64,000 bases of DNA from contig JAJZVW010000017.1 of the NCBI GenBank assembly GCA_021847015.1, forward strand, positions 1 through 64,000, written 5' to 3'. How positions within the stretch are numbered: position 1 is the first letter of the stretch; every line of letters starts with the position of its first letter. The DNA comes from Pseudomonadota bacterium (GTDB lineage Bacteria; Pseudomonadota; Alphaproteobacteria; Rhodospirillales; Magnetospirillaceae). Both the position numbers and the translations under genes were made by a program. The notes beneath the pieces were generated by a model. That model was given only the letters and a program-made list of their open reading frames with translations, was not told the origin of the DNA and ran no database searches. Below, one piece after another: positions 17,401-28,650 of the stretch.

Positions 17401-18479
17401 CCGAACCTCCGGCGCCGCGCGCCAATCCCGACCTGTTCGGCCACGAAGCGGCCGAACGCGATTTCCTCGACGCCTGGAACTCCAAGCGTCTGGCCCACGC
17501 CTGGCTGATCTCGGGCCCCAAGGGCATCGGCAAGGCCACGCTGGCCTTCCGTATCGCCCGCTTCGTCCTGGCCGGCGGCGGGGAGGGCGGCGGCCTGTTC
17601 GGCGGCGGGCCCGAGACGCTGGCGCTGCCCCCCGACCATCCGGTGTTCCGGCGCGTCGCCTCGGGCGGCCATGCCGACCTCGCCGTGGTCGAACGGGGCT
17701 GGGCCGACGACAAGAAGTCACGCCTGCGAAACGACATCGTCATCGACGACGTGCGCGGTGTCGGCGCCTTCCTGTCGCTGACCCCGGCCGAAGGCGGATG
17801 GCGGGTGGTGGTGATCGACGCCGCCGACGACATGAACCGCAACGCCGCCAACGCGGTTCTGAAAGTGCTTGAGGAACCTCCGCGCAACGCCTTGATGTTG
17901 CTGGTATCGCACAGTCCGGGGCGGCTGCTGCCGACGATCCGTTCGCGCTGTCGGCGCCTCAACCTGAAGCCGCTTGGCGAGGCCGTCGTGGCCCGATTGC
18001 TGGAACGTTACCGCCCCGATCTGGCCGGGGACGACATTGCCGCCCTGGCCCGGCTGGGCGAGGGCAGCATCGGCAAGGCGGCCGCCCTGGCCGCCGAGGG
18101 CGGCCTCGACCTCTACCGGGAGGTGATCGCGCTTCTGGCGGATTTGCCGAGGCTCGACGTGCCGGCGCTGCACGCCTTCGCCGACCGCGCCGCCCGCGCC
18201 GATGCCGATTCCGCCTGGCGCACGGTCACCGAGCTGCTGGGGTGGTGGCTGGCGCGGCTGGTCCGCGCCGGGGGACGGGGCGGCGAGGGGATGGCGGAGG
18301 TGGTGCCCGGCGAGACGGCGGTGATGGAGCGGCTTCTGTCCGTCGCCGGGCTTGAACGCGGGCTCGAGGTGTGGGAAAAGGTCACCGCCTTGTTCGCCCG
18401 CGTCGATGCGGTCAACCTGGATCGCAAGCAGGCGCTGCTGACCGCCTTCCTGGCGGTGGAGCGGCTTGCACGGGGTTGA
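17397..18479 (+). CDS. holB: DNA polymerase III subunit delta'
   Basis: 360 aa. The clamp-loader AAA+ fold is recognisable: HAWLISGPKGIGKATLAFR (a P-loop), VVVIDAADDMNRNAANAVLKVLEEPP, and SHSPGRLLPTIRSRCRRL (sensor 1 and SRC motif). The GTG start lies inside the tmk stop (GTGA). The partner is the tau/gamma complex that loads the sliding clamp. Two cysteine positions typical of the zinc module are not evident; an acidic/glycine insert sits there. Confidence 0.93.
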   Translation: MTEPPAPRANPDLFGHEAAERDFLDAWNSKRLAHAWLISGPKGIGKATLAFRIARFVLAGGGEGGGLFGGGPETLALPPDHPVFRRVASGGHADLAVVERGWADDKKSRLRNDIVIDDVRGVGAFLSLTPAEGGWRVVVIDAADDMNRNAANAVLKVLEEPPRNALMLLVSHSPGRLLPTIRSRCRRLNLKPLGEAVVARLLERYRPDLAGDDIAALARLGEGSIGKAAALAAEGGLDLYREVIALLADLPRLDVPALHAFADRAARADADSAWRTVTELLGWWLARLVRAGGRGGEGMAEVVPGETAVMERLLSVAGLERGLEVWEKVTALFARVDAVNLDRKQALLTAFLAVERLARG

Positions 18480-18576
18480 CCCGGCATTTCGCGGCCAATA
18501 GGTCTGTCACCGGGTATCCTCGTCCGTGGGCGGCCATCGGCCCCGCGCCGGAACGACAACCGCATGGAGAGCCCCG

Positions 18577-20133
18577 ATGAGCGCGGCCCGGACCTTCTAC
18601 GTCACCACGCCGATCTATTACGTCAACGACAAGCCGCATATCGGCCACGCCTATACCACGCTGGCCTGCGACGTGCTGGCCCGGTTCAAGCGGCTGGACG
18701 GGTTCGACGTCAAGTTCCTCACCGGCACCGACGAGCACGGCCAGAAGGTGGAGAAATCCGCCGAACTGGCGGGAGTCACACCGCAGCGTCTGGCGGACGT
18801 GAATTCGGCCAATTTCCGCGGGCTGGCGGAAACGTTGGGGTGCAGCAACGACGACTTCATCCGCACCACCGAGCCCCGCCATGCCGCCGCCTGCCAGGCG
18901 CTGTGGACGCGGCTGGTCGAGAACGGCCAGATCTATCTCGGCCATTACGAGGGCTGGTACTCGGTGCGGGACGAAGCCTTCTACGGCGAGGACGAACTGG
19001 GCCAGGGGCCGGACGGTGGCAAGCTGGCCCCCACCGGCGCTCCGGTCGAGTGGGTGAAGGAGCCGTCGTACTTCTTCCGCCTGTCGGCCTGGCAGGAAAG
19101 GCTGCTGGCCTTCTACGAAGCCAATCCCGAGTGCATCGCGCCGCACAGCCGCCGCAACGAGGTGATCGCCTTCGTGAAAGGCGGCCTTCAGGACCTGTCG
19201 GTGTCCCGCACCTCCTTCACCTGGGGCATTCCGGTGCCGGGCGATCCCGCCCACGTCATGTACGTGTGGCTGGACGCACTCGCCAACTACCTCACCGCGC
19301 TGGGCTATCCAGAGACCGGCGGCGAATACGCCCGCTACTGGCCGGCGGACCTGCACATGGTCGGCAAGGACATCGTGCGCTTCCATGCGGTCTATTGGCC
19401 GGCCTTCCTGATGGCGGCGGGTCTGGAGCCGCCGAAGAGGGTGTTCGCCCACGGCTGGTGGACCAACGAGGGCCAGAAGATATCCAAATCCCTGGGCAAC
19501 GTCATCGACCCCCTGGGCCTGATCGAGACCTACGGCCTCGACCCGGTGCGGTTCTTCCTGCTGCGCGAGGTGCCGTTCGGCAACGACGGCGATTTCAGCC
19601 GCCGCGCCATGGTGGGCCGCATGAACGGCGAACTCGCCAACGATTACGGCAACCTGGCGCAGCGCGTCCTGTCGATGATCGCCAAGAATTGCGGCGGCCG
19701 GGTGCCCGAGCACGGCGCGCTGTCGCCCGACGACCACGAGATGCTGGACGCCGCCCACGGCCTGCTGCCCAGGGTGCGGGAAGCGCTCGACCGCCAGCTT
19801 TTCCACGAGGCGCTGGAGGGCCTGTGGGTGGTCGTGCGCGCCGCCAACGGCTATGTGGACCGCCAGGCGCCGTGGGCGCTGCGCAAGACCGATCCCGCCC
19901 GCATGGGCACGGTGCTGTGGGTGCTGGCCGAGACCATCCGCTCCCTGGCGCTGCTCACCCAGCCGTTCATGCCGGGATCGTCGGCGCGGCTGCTGGACCA
20001 GTTGAGCGTGCCCGAGGACAGGCGCGGCTTCGCCTGCTTCGGCTCTCACCACGCGCTCAAGCCGGGCACGCCGCTGCCGCCGCCGTCGGGCGTGTTCCCC
20101 CGGTACGTGGCGGAGGAGGAGGAGGGCGGTTGA
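18577..20133 (+). CDS. metG: Methionyl-tRNA synthetase
   Basis: 518 aa. Class I signatures are HIGH (PHIGHAYT) near the N-terminus and KMSKS-like KISKSLGNV at about residue 305. The long frame begins 51 nt earlier, but ATG 18577 gives the standard start MSAARTFYVTTPIYYVND. There is no zinc-finger knuckle set of the E. coli type; this is the shorter form common in alphaproteobacteria. One base separates it from tatD. Confidence 0.96.
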   Translation: MSAARTFYVTTPIYYVNDKPHIGHAYTTLACDVLARFKRLDGFDVKFLTGTDEHGQKVEKSAELAGVTPQRLADVNSANFRGLAETLGCSNDDFIRTTEPRHAAACQALWTRLVENGQIYLGHYEGWYSVRDEAFYGEDELGQGPDGGKLAPTGAPVEWVKEPSYFFRLSAWQERLLAFYEANPECIAPHSRRNEVIAFVKGGLQDLSVSRTSFTWGIPVPGDPAHVMYVWLDALANYLTALGYPETGGEYARYWPADLHMVGKDIVRFHAVYWPAFLMAAGLEPPKRVFAHGWWTNEGQKISKSLGNVIDPLGLIETYGLDPVRFFLLREVPFGNDGDFSRRAMVGRMNGELANDYGNLAQRVLSMIAKNCGGRVPEHGALSPDDHEMLDAAHGLLPRVREALDRQLFHEALEGLWVVVRAANGYVDRQAPWALRKTDPARMGTVLWVLAETIRSLALLTQPFMPGSSARLLDQLSVPEDRRGFACFGSHHALKPGTPLPPPSGVFPRYVAEEEEGG

Positions 20134-20134
20134 C

Positions 20135-20911
20135 ATGCTGGTGGACAGCCACTGCCACCTGGATTTCCCGGATTTCGCCGGCGACGTGGATGCGGTGATG
20201 GCCCGCGCCGCCGCGGCGGGCGTTGGACTGATGCTGACCATCAACACCCATGTGACCCGGTTCGAGCGGGTCCTGGCGGTGGCCGAACGCTATCCCAACG
20301 TCTATTGCACGGTTGGCATCCATCCCCACGAGGCCGGCACCGAGCCCGCCGCCGAAGCCGGCCGGCTGGCGGAGCTGGCCGCCCATCCCAAGGTGGTGGG
20401 GTTCGGGGAGACTGGGCTCGATTACTACTACGACAAGAGCCCGCGCGACCGCCAGCAGGCCAGCTTCCGCGCCCATATCGAGGCGGCGCGGCGCACCGGC
20501 CTGCCGGTGGTGGTGCACACCCGCGACGCCGACGCCGACACCGCCGCGATCCTGGCCGGGGAGATGGCGAAGGGGCCGTTCACCGGGTTGATCCATTGCT
20601 TCAGCTCAGGCGCCGATCTCGCGGAAAAGGCTCTGGAACTTGGGCTTTACCTGTCCATCTCGGGGATCGTCACCTTCAAGAACTCGGAGGGCTTGCGCGC
20701 CATCGTCGCCGGCCTGCCGCTCGACCGGCTGCTGGTGGAGACCGATTGCCCCTATCTGGCGCCGGTGCCCTATCGCGGCAAGCGCAACGAGCCCGCCTAT
20801 GTGGCCCACACTGCGGCGCGCATCGCCGAGGTCAAGGGGCTGACGGCAGACGAGGTGGGCCGCGCCACCACCGACAACTTCCTGCGGCTGTTCGCCAAGG
20901 TGCCGCGATGA
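20135..20911 (+). CDS. tatD: TatD-family metal-dependent DNase
   Basis: 258 aa TIM-barrel hydrolase. Metal ligands: DSHCHLDF at the N-terminus, GETGLDYYY (Glu), VVHTRDAD (His), LIHCFSS (His) and LVETDCPYLAP (Asp). It fits the TatD/YcfH family, 3'-5' DNase or D-aminoacyl-tRNA deacylase-like enzymes. It is coupled to the next gene by an ATGA overlap, a linkage (metG-tatD-MBL) that is common in alphaproteobacteria. Confidence 0.93.
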   Translation: MLVDSHCHLDFPDFAGDVDAVMARAAAAGVGLMLTINTHVTRFERVLAVAERYPNVYCTVGIHPHEAGTEPAAEAGRLAELAAHPKVVGFGETGLDYYYDKSPRDRQQASFRAHIEAARRTGLPVVVHTRDADADTAAILAGEMAKGPFTGLIHCFSSGADLAEKALELGLYLSISGIVTFKNSEGLRAIVAGLPLDRLLVETDCPYLAPVPYRGKRNEPAYVAHTAARIAEVKGLTADEVGRATTDNFLRLFAKVPR

Positions 20912-21675
20912 AGGTCACCATCCTCGGCTGCGGCGGGGCCAGCGGCGTGCCGGCCATCAGCGCCGGATGGGGCGCCTGCGATCCCGCCAACCCGAGGAAC
21001 CGCCGCCGCCGGCCGTCGATTCTGGTCGAGGATTGCGGCAGCCGCATCCTGGTCGATACCTCGCCCGATCTGCGCGCGCAATTGCTGGGGGCGGGCGTGA
21101 ACCGGCTGGACGCGGTGATCTACACCCACGACCACGCCGACCATCTGCATGGGATCGACGACCTGCGGGAAGTCAACCGCGCCATGAAGGGGCCGCTGCC
21201 GATCTGGGCGAGCGAGACGACCCTGGCGACCATCGGCGAGCGCTTCGGTTATGTGCTTGAGCCTCTTTCGCCGGGTGCGACAAGCATTTACAAGCCGTTG
21301 CTGGTACCGAACATCATCCGCGCGCCCTTTGCCGCCGGTACCATCCGGGTGGTGCCGTTCGATCAGGACCACGGCTATGGGCGCACCGTCGGGCTGCGAT
21401 TCGGCCCCATCGCATACTCGACCGACGTGGTCGCCATGCCGGACGAATCCTTCGCCGCCCTGGCCGGCATCGACACCTGGATCGTCGGCTGCCTGGTGGA
21501 TTATCCCCACATGACCCACGCCCACGTGGACAAGGTGCTGGAGTGGGCCGAGCGCGTGAAGCCGCGCCGGACGGTGCTGACCCACATGGGCCCGCGGCTC
21601 GACTACGACGCCCTGAAGGCACGTTTGCCGGCCCATGTGGAACCCGGTTACGACGGGATGGTGCTGGAAGCGTAG
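20908..21675 (+). CDS. MBL-fold metallohydrolase (PhnP-like)
   Basis: 255 aa. The beta-lactamase-fold motif THDHADHLHGIDD supplies the main zinc ligands; later ligands are in QDHGYGRTVGLRF and VLTHMG. The N-terminal LGCGGASGVPAISAGWG and CDPANPRNRRRRPS are typical of the PhnP/RNase Z-related phosphodiesterases that follow tatD. The substrate is probably a cyclic nucleotide or phosphodiester, inferred from the family. An IS1595 element begins 24 nt after its stop. Confidence 0.88.
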   Translation: MKVTILGCGGASGVPAISAGWGACDPANPRNRRRRPSILVEDCGSRILVDTSPDLRAQLLGAGVNRLDAVIYTHDHADHLHGIDDLREVNRAMKGPLPIWASETTLATIGERFGYVLEPLSPGATSIYKPLLVPNIIRAPFAAGTIRVVPFDQDHGYGRTVGLRFGPIAYSTDVVAMPDESFAALAGIDTWIVGCLVDYPHMTHAHVDKVLEWAERVKPRRTVLTHMGPRLDYDALKARLPAHVEPGYDGMVLEA

Positions 21676-21698
21676 CCCGCCGGCTTCCGTGCTGTCGT

Positions 21699-21723
21699 GG
21701 CGACGTTTCACTTTACGTACCCA
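21699..21723 (+). repeat. Left terminal inverted repeat of the IS1595 element
   Basis: It reads GGCGACGTTTCACTT, then TACGTACCCA. It matches the reverse complement of 24536-24560 at 20 of 25 positions and is preceded directly by the 8-bp duplication GCTGTCGT. Confidence 0.9.
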
Positions 21724-21763
21724 TACCCCAGCGGTAGTGTTGGTGCATCAAGGAGATGCAGCC

Positions 21764-22684
21764 ATGTCTTCCGTTCTTTCCTCCGCCCATTTCCACAATG
21801 AAGAAGCCGCCTATGCCTATGTCGAGGCGCGGCTTTGGCCGAACGGCCCCGTTTGCCCGCACTGCGGCGCGACTGCGGAAAAGATCGGCAGGCTCCAGGG
21901 CAAGACCACCCGGCCGGGTCTGCGCAAGTGCTACTCCTGCCGCAAGCCCTTCACCGTGAAGATCGGCACCATCTTCGAGGACAGCCACGCGCCCTTGCGC
22001 CTGTGGCTTCAGGCGATCTACCTGATGTGCGCCTCCAAGAAAGGCATTTCCACCCGCCAGCTTCAGCGGACCCTCGGCGTGGGCATGAAGACCGCCTGGT
22101 TTATGGGGCACCGCATCCGCCTCGCGATGGCCCCCGATCCCTCTTCTTCGGGGCCGATGGGCGGCAAAGGCAAGACCGTCGAGGCGGACGAAACCTATCT
22201 CAGCCGCTCGCCCAAGACCCGCAAGCCCGTCGGGCACAAGCCCTGCGAGCGCCACGCCCCCATGGTTTTCAGCCTTGTGGAGCGCGGCGGCAATATCCGC
22301 TCCAAGTTCCTCGACCATAAAACCGTGCGCCGCGCCCTGTGGGAGAACCTGGATATCAACAGCCGGCTCGTCACCGACAAGTCCCAGTCCTACAAGCACT
22401 TCGTTCTCAAGGGAAACCATGAGAGCGTCGACCATTCCAAACGCGAATGGGTGCGCGGTGACGTTCACACCAACACCCTTGAAGGGTTCTTTTCGATCCT
22501 GAAACGGGGCCTTATCGGCGTTTATCAGCACGTCGATGAGCGGCACCTTGACCGCTATCTGGCCGAATTCGACTTCCGCCAGAACACCCGCGCCAAGCTG
22601 GGTATCTCCGATGTGCTGCGCGCCGATATCGCGCTCTTGGGCTTCAAGGGCAAGCGGCTCACATATGAAACGACTGGTGCGTAG
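21764..22684 (+). CDS. IS1595-family transposase
   Basis: 306 aa. An N-terminal zinc ribbon (CPHCGA..CYSCRKPF, residues about 28-60) is followed by a small helical DNA-binding part (STRQLQRTLGVGMKTAWFMGHRIR, in pieces), then the ISXO2-like catalytic domain: VEADETYLS (first Asp), LVTDKSQSY (second Asp), HTNTLEGFFSILKRG (Asn and later acidic residue/Lys). AAGGAGATG precedes the ATG. Length and domains are complete, so the enzyme is probably active. Confidence 0.94.
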   Translation: MSSVLSSAHFHNEEAAYAYVEARLWPNGPVCPHCGATAEKIGRLQGKTTRPGLRKCYSCRKPFTVKIGTIFEDSHAPLRLWLQAIYLMCASKKGISTRQLQRTLGVGMKTAWFMGHRIRLAMAPDPSSSGPMGGKGKTVEADETYLSRSPKTRKPVGHKPCERHAPMVFSLVERGGNIRSKFLDHKTVRRALWENLDINSRLVTDKSQSYKHFVLKGNHESVDHSKREWVRGDVHTNTLEGFFSILKRGLIGVYQHVDERHLDRYLAEFDFRQNTRAKLGISDVLRADIALLGFKGKRLTYETTGA

Positions 22685-22752
22685 GAAGGAACGCTTGCCC
22701 CGGCTTCCTCGTTGGGCGAGACTCATCCTCGACCTATAAGGAGGCCGCGCGC

Positions 22753-22917
22753 GTGCCCAAGAAACCCGAATACAAGCCAGACGATCCTGAGCAATTCAAA
22801 CGGTTCGTTGAGACTGCGCGGGAGGTTGAAGCGGACGAAAAGCCGGAAACGTTTGAACGGGCTTTTGTAAAGATAGTTAAGACACCCCTTCCTAAGCAAG
22901 AGCAAGAGAAGGATTAG
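22753..22917 (+). CDS. 54-aa companion protein of the IS1595 transposase
   Basis: A highly charged short protein (PKKPEYKPDDPEQFKRFVET, then KPETFERAFVKIVK) with a strong AAGGAGG ribosome site and a GTG start. It follows the transposase by 68 nt in the same direction. To my knowledge similar short frames often follow this kind of transposase, but the function is unknown. Its last 26 nt overlap the end of the convergent passenger gene. Confidence 0.7.
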   Translation: MPKKPEYKPDDPEQFKRFVETAREVEADEKPETFERAFVKIVKTPLPKQEQEKD

Positions 22918-24517
22918 CGGGTTTCGTTTGCTTATAAGTCGAGTTGCAATAGGGGTGTGTCAGTTGGGCATTGCCAGAATGGGCACCCCCACCATCCGCC
23001 TTGCTGATGATGTGGTCGGTGTGTATCGAGTTTCTATGCAACAGGGCGTTGCAGATGGCGCAGCGGACGCCGCTTTGCTCCAAGTTGGCAACAAAAGCCG
23101 CGGACTTTGTGCTGCTACTAAATCCCCGGTCATCGTTGGTGGATTCACGGACTGGCGCTGGCATAGCGAAGAAACTAAATCTCCTATCGGTAGACATATT
23201 TACGATAATCTCTGGATCAGTTTTTCCGGCCCATAATCCGTTAAGAGCCAATTCAAGGAAAGCTTCTAGAGCCGGGCGACTGCGCGAACCCGATCCTTGG
23301 CGTTTCACAACTAATGTAAAAGCTTCTTTGTGGGACATCAGGAATGATTCAAATTCCCGCCGAACTTCAGTGAAGCGATTCAGCATACCTTTCTCTGCTA
23401 ATCGTCCCACTACCTGCATTACTGCCAAAAACGCAACTGGCTGAAAAGACCCACCCCTAGTATAGAAATATACAAGAGGATGAAGGCCGAGCGAGCCTGG
23501 GTGGGTGGTCGAAATACGCTCAATTCTGCTCTTAACTGCGGACAGATATTTCAATGTCGTTGAGCCGTCGGCATCCTCGGTATCCACATCCTTCGGGCCG
23601 ATCTCGTTCACGAGGTTAACCAGATCAAACACAAACGGGAGAGAGCTGTACCCCCGCCCGCCGACCGGAACGTCAGACGTTTTGATAGGCGAATCTCCGA
23701 GCGGCGGTTTATACAATGCTTCATATATTTCTGCGCCAAGGGTCTCAATAGTAGCCTGGGCATCTTTTTCAAAATGACCCCAATATTTATGGCCAACGCC
23801 GCCGCGATTAATTGCCCTGGTAGCTATAGCGCTTGCCGAACCGCGAGATTTGAGAATCCGCTTTTCGACCGGATCAACGAGGGTAGGGGCCTGATTGATT
23901 TTGAAGAAGGAATTTTCGGCCCCCTTAGCGTCGACTGCTGGAACCCACTGAGCTATAAATGAGTTGGCCGCGAGGCCACCAAGGCGAGCGCGTATGGTAT
24001 CGCCAGCAAAGTTTAGGCTCTTTAGGGCATCGCGATAAACATTGTAAGGCCCAATTGTGGAATTCACTAGCTTTCGCGTTTGGGCTGCTAGCTTAAGCTG
24101 CTCATCGGGTACTTGGTTCTGATAAAAATTGATGGAGCGGGATTTATCGCCGTAGTCATCCCACATCCAGGCGAGCATGGCACTCAGACGATGGGCGCCA
24201 TCAATGACAAACACATATTGACCTGAACGCCAGAGAATGATGGCAGGTATGAGGTCACCATCAAGGAACGCGGCAACCAGATCGACGATCTTCTGTGGGG
24301 TCCAGTTTGCCGTTTCGCGTTGAAAATCGGGCTTGCGCAGGCTTTGGACAAAAAAATCATCGGAAAGCGATCCAACGCTGATGGTACCAATAGGATTGCC
24401 TCGTGGCGGCCCGCTATCAGCGGCAAAATCTTCGCGTGGAATCAGCGCATCTAGATTGACGCCGGTAGCGCTCATGCCTTCAGCCCCCAAAACCTCAAAT
24501 GCTGTGGAGCGCATCAT
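22892..24517 (-). CDS. DUF262 + HNH endonuclease-like protein carried by the IS
   Basis: 541 aa. The N-terminal DUF262 (GmrS/ParB-like) part has the conserved QR (residues 66-67 in KPDFQRETANW), a following LIPAIILW strand and the DGAHR motif (106-110, usually DGQHR). The C-terminus is an HNH module: CxxC at 486/489, HTDH at 499-502, Asn516, and His521/Cys524. DUF262 proteins include the GmrSD restriction enzymes and other phage-defence proteins; here the DUF1524 partner is replaced by HNH in one chain. AGGAG precedes the ATG. It lies inside the IS ends, so it moves with the transposon. Its target is unknown; defence is an inference. Confidence 0.85.
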   Translation of the reverse strand: MMRSTAFEVLGAEGMSATGVNLDALIPREDFAADSGPPRGNPIGTISVGSLSDDFFVQSLRKPDFQRETANWTPQKIVDLVAAFLDGDLIPAIILWRSGQYVFVIDGAHRLSAMLAWMWDDYGDKSRSINFYQNQVPDEQLKLAAQTRKLVNSTIGPYNVYRDALKSLNFAGDTIRARLGGLAANSFIAQWVPAVDAKGAENSFFKINQAPTLVDPVEKRILKSRGSASAIATRAINRGGVGHKYWGHFEKDAQATIETLGAEIYEALYKPPLGDSPIKTSDVPVGGRGYSSLPFVFDLVNLVNEIGPKDVDTEDADGSTTLKYLSAVKSRIERISTTHPGSLGLHPLVYFYTRGGSFQPVAFLAVMQVVGRLAEKGMLNRFTEVRREFESFLMSHKEAFTLVVKRQGSGSRSRPALEAFLELALNGLWAGKTDPEIIVNMSTDRRFSFFAMPAPVRESTNDDRGFSSSTKSAAFVANLEQSGVRCAICNALLHRNSIHTDHIISKADGGGAHSGNAQLTHPYCNSTYKQTKPANPSLALA

Positions 24518-24535
24518 AGCTCAACTCCTGGCATT

Positions 24536-24560
24536 TGGGTATGCGAAGTGAAACTTTGCC
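24536..24560 (-). repeat. Right terminal inverted repeat of the IS1595 element
   Basis: Reverse complement reads GGCAAAGTTTCACTT, then CGCATACCCA. It is followed by the second copy of the duplication GCTGTCGT (24561-24568). The start of the passenger gene lies only 19 bases inside this end, so its promoter must overlap the inverted repeat or lie in flanking DNA. Confidence 0.9.
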
Positions 24561-24644
24561 GCTGTCGTCGCCATAATATCGATTATGCGACAACAAGTGA
24601 CGGCGCATGTCCCGGTCGTCGGCCCGCCAGCCGGCGCAGCCCTG

Positions 24645-25049
24645 CTACGCGGCCATTCCGGACGTTTCCCGCAGCCCGCCCATATACCGCGCGACCTCGA
24701 CGTCGTCCCGAAGCAGGCCGTCGAAGAAGCCGGTCTTGAGTTCGCGGATCATGTTTTCGGCCGCCGCCGTCCACGCCTCGCTTTCCATGGCGTCCACGAA
24801 CGCGAAAACGCTCGTCAGGGCCGCGTTGTGGTTTTCGATGTGCGTGCCGGCGCGCGGATAGAAGAAGGACATCATCAATTCCTCTTCGTCCTGGAAGTGC
24901 GCATAAAGGCACCGGGCGAGCAACAGCGCCTTGCGGCGGGCTTCGTCCCGGTCGGACACGGCAATGTCGCGGGAAATCTCCTCAAGAACCCGCAGCACCA
25001 TCATGTGCCCGTCGTCCATGCTCTTAAGCCCTGTGCGGAACATCTTCAT
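24645..25049 (-). CDS. Bacteriohemerythrin-like protein with an incomplete ligand set
   Basis: 134 aa. The di-iron four-helix pattern is clear at SMDDGHMMVLRVLEE (His), YAHFQDEEELM (His and Glu) and GTHIENHNAAL (two His). The C-terminal helix, where the family has HxxxxD, reads GFFDGLLRDDVEVARYM, without that His and without a clear Asp in register. Five of seven ligands are thus visible. Canonical members bind O2 in the cytoplasm or as chemoreceptor domains. GGAGGG lies before ATG 25049. It may be a variant site or a decayed copy. Confidence 0.75.
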   Translation of the reverse strand: MKMFRTGLKSMDDGHMMVLRVLEEISRDIAVSDRDEARRKALLLARCLYAHFQDEEELMMSFFYPRAGTHIENHNAALTSVFAFVDAMESEAWTAAAENMIRELKTGFFDGLLRDDVEVARYMGGLRETSGMAA

Positions 25050-25237
25050 CGCGAGGCCCTCCACCGATATTGCCGCCGCGAACGACAATACCATGACAGC
25101 GGCCGTTTGCGCACAATGGATATACACCGCCGCGCGGCCGAAATCGGTCACCGGCCGATCATCCCCGGGGAAACCGGGCGCACCGCGCGAAATGCCCCCG
25201 CACTTGACCGCGCGCGCGCAGCGTCCACGTGGATGCC

Positions 25238-27939
<2,702 letters not shown>

Positions 27940-27940
<1 letters not shown>

Positions 27941-28062
27941 GAGTTACGGGGACACAATACTTGGAGTTACGGGGACACAATACTTAATTCATGCGTGAAT
28001 TAAGTATTGTGTCCCCGTAACTCCAAGTATTGTGTCCCCGTAACTCCTGTCCCCGTAACTCC
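27940..28062. repeat. Palindromic repeat, copy B (perfect 52-bp arms)
   Basis: 27940-27991 and 27996-28047 are perfect inverted copies with a TGCG loop. Each arm holds two units: a 23-mer and a 29-mer that both begin ggagttacggggacacaata, so this is a nested palindrome. A further partial unit (tgtccccgtaactcc) follows at 28048-28062. The family core is the same as at 45545 and, with a 4-base variant, at 1. It sits between the ATPase stop and the convergent zinc-ribbon gene. Confidence 0.9.
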
Positions 28063-28076
28063 CCGGCGGCGGGCGC

Positions 28077-28469
28077 CTACACCTCGGTCCAGGCGCCGGG
28101 GTTGTGGGTACCCGTGGCCGTCGGCAAAGGGGCCAGACGGGCGTCCGTCTTCGCGCCGTCGGCCTGGATGAACGCGCTCCAGCCGCACGCCGGACAGACC
28201 TGCATCGCGCCGGCTTCCGCGGCATGGCGCCGCAGCCGGGAACCGCAGGCCGGACACTCGGCCGGCAACGCGCCCACCGCCTCTTCCCGCTGCGTTCCCG
28301 CCGCCCCCGCCTTTTCGTCCGCGCCGGTCCCGTCCCGCGCCTTCAGCGTTTCGACCTCGTCCGCCAGCCGCGCCACCTCGCGCCGCAGCGCGGCCGTTTC
28401 CTCGCGAAGCCGGCTCATCTCGGCCAGTATTTCCCCATCGCCGTCCTCCGCGGCCTTGGCGTTCCCCAT
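28077..28469 (-). CDS. Coiled-coil and zinc-ribbon hypothetical protein
   Basis: 130 aa with GGGAGG before ATG 28469. Residues about 14-45 form a heptad-like coiled coil (AEMSRLREETAALRREVARL), then an Ala/Gly linker, then a zinc ribbon of two CPACG-type knuckles (ECPACGSRLRR and MQVCPACGWSAF). The tail is Pro/Thr-rich. I do not recognise a family. It could be a small adaptor or nucleic-acid binder; its gene is divergent from mazG. Confidence 0.6.
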   Translation of the reverse strand: MGNAKAAEDGDGEILAEMSRLREETAALRREVARLADEVETLKARDGTGADEKAGAAGTQREEAVGALPAECPACGSRLRRHAAEAGAMQVCPACGWSAFIQADGAKTDARLAPLPTATGTHNPGAWTEV

Positions 28470-28650
28470 CGCACCCTCCCGGATCACAAGAAAGCAAAGT
28501 ACCATCGAAGAGAACGCTGTTAAACCATGCTGGACATGGGGGCGCGTGCGGCTGCCGGCTCCACCGGCCGTCCGAGACGTGATATGGTGCGCCCGCTCGC
28601 CATAACCCGGCCGGGCGATCGCCCCATCCATCGATCACGGAGACTTTCCA

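Larger units (their letters stand above)
21699..24560. mobile_element. IS1595-family insertion element with a passenger gene (2862 bp)
   Basis: The ends are imperfect inverted repeats starting GGC, with a shared GTTTCACTT and TACCCA; 20 of the first 25 bases match. The element is flanked by identical 8-bp direct repeats GCTGTCGT at 21691-21698 and 24561-24568, the target duplication size expected for IS1595. Inside are the transposase, a 54-aa companion frame and a 541-aa DUF262-HNH gene on the opposite strand. The passenger part is clearly AT-richer than the host. Intact ends and duplication suggest a recent, perhaps still mobile, insertion between the MBL hydrolase and hemerythrin genes. 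Confidence 0.92.
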
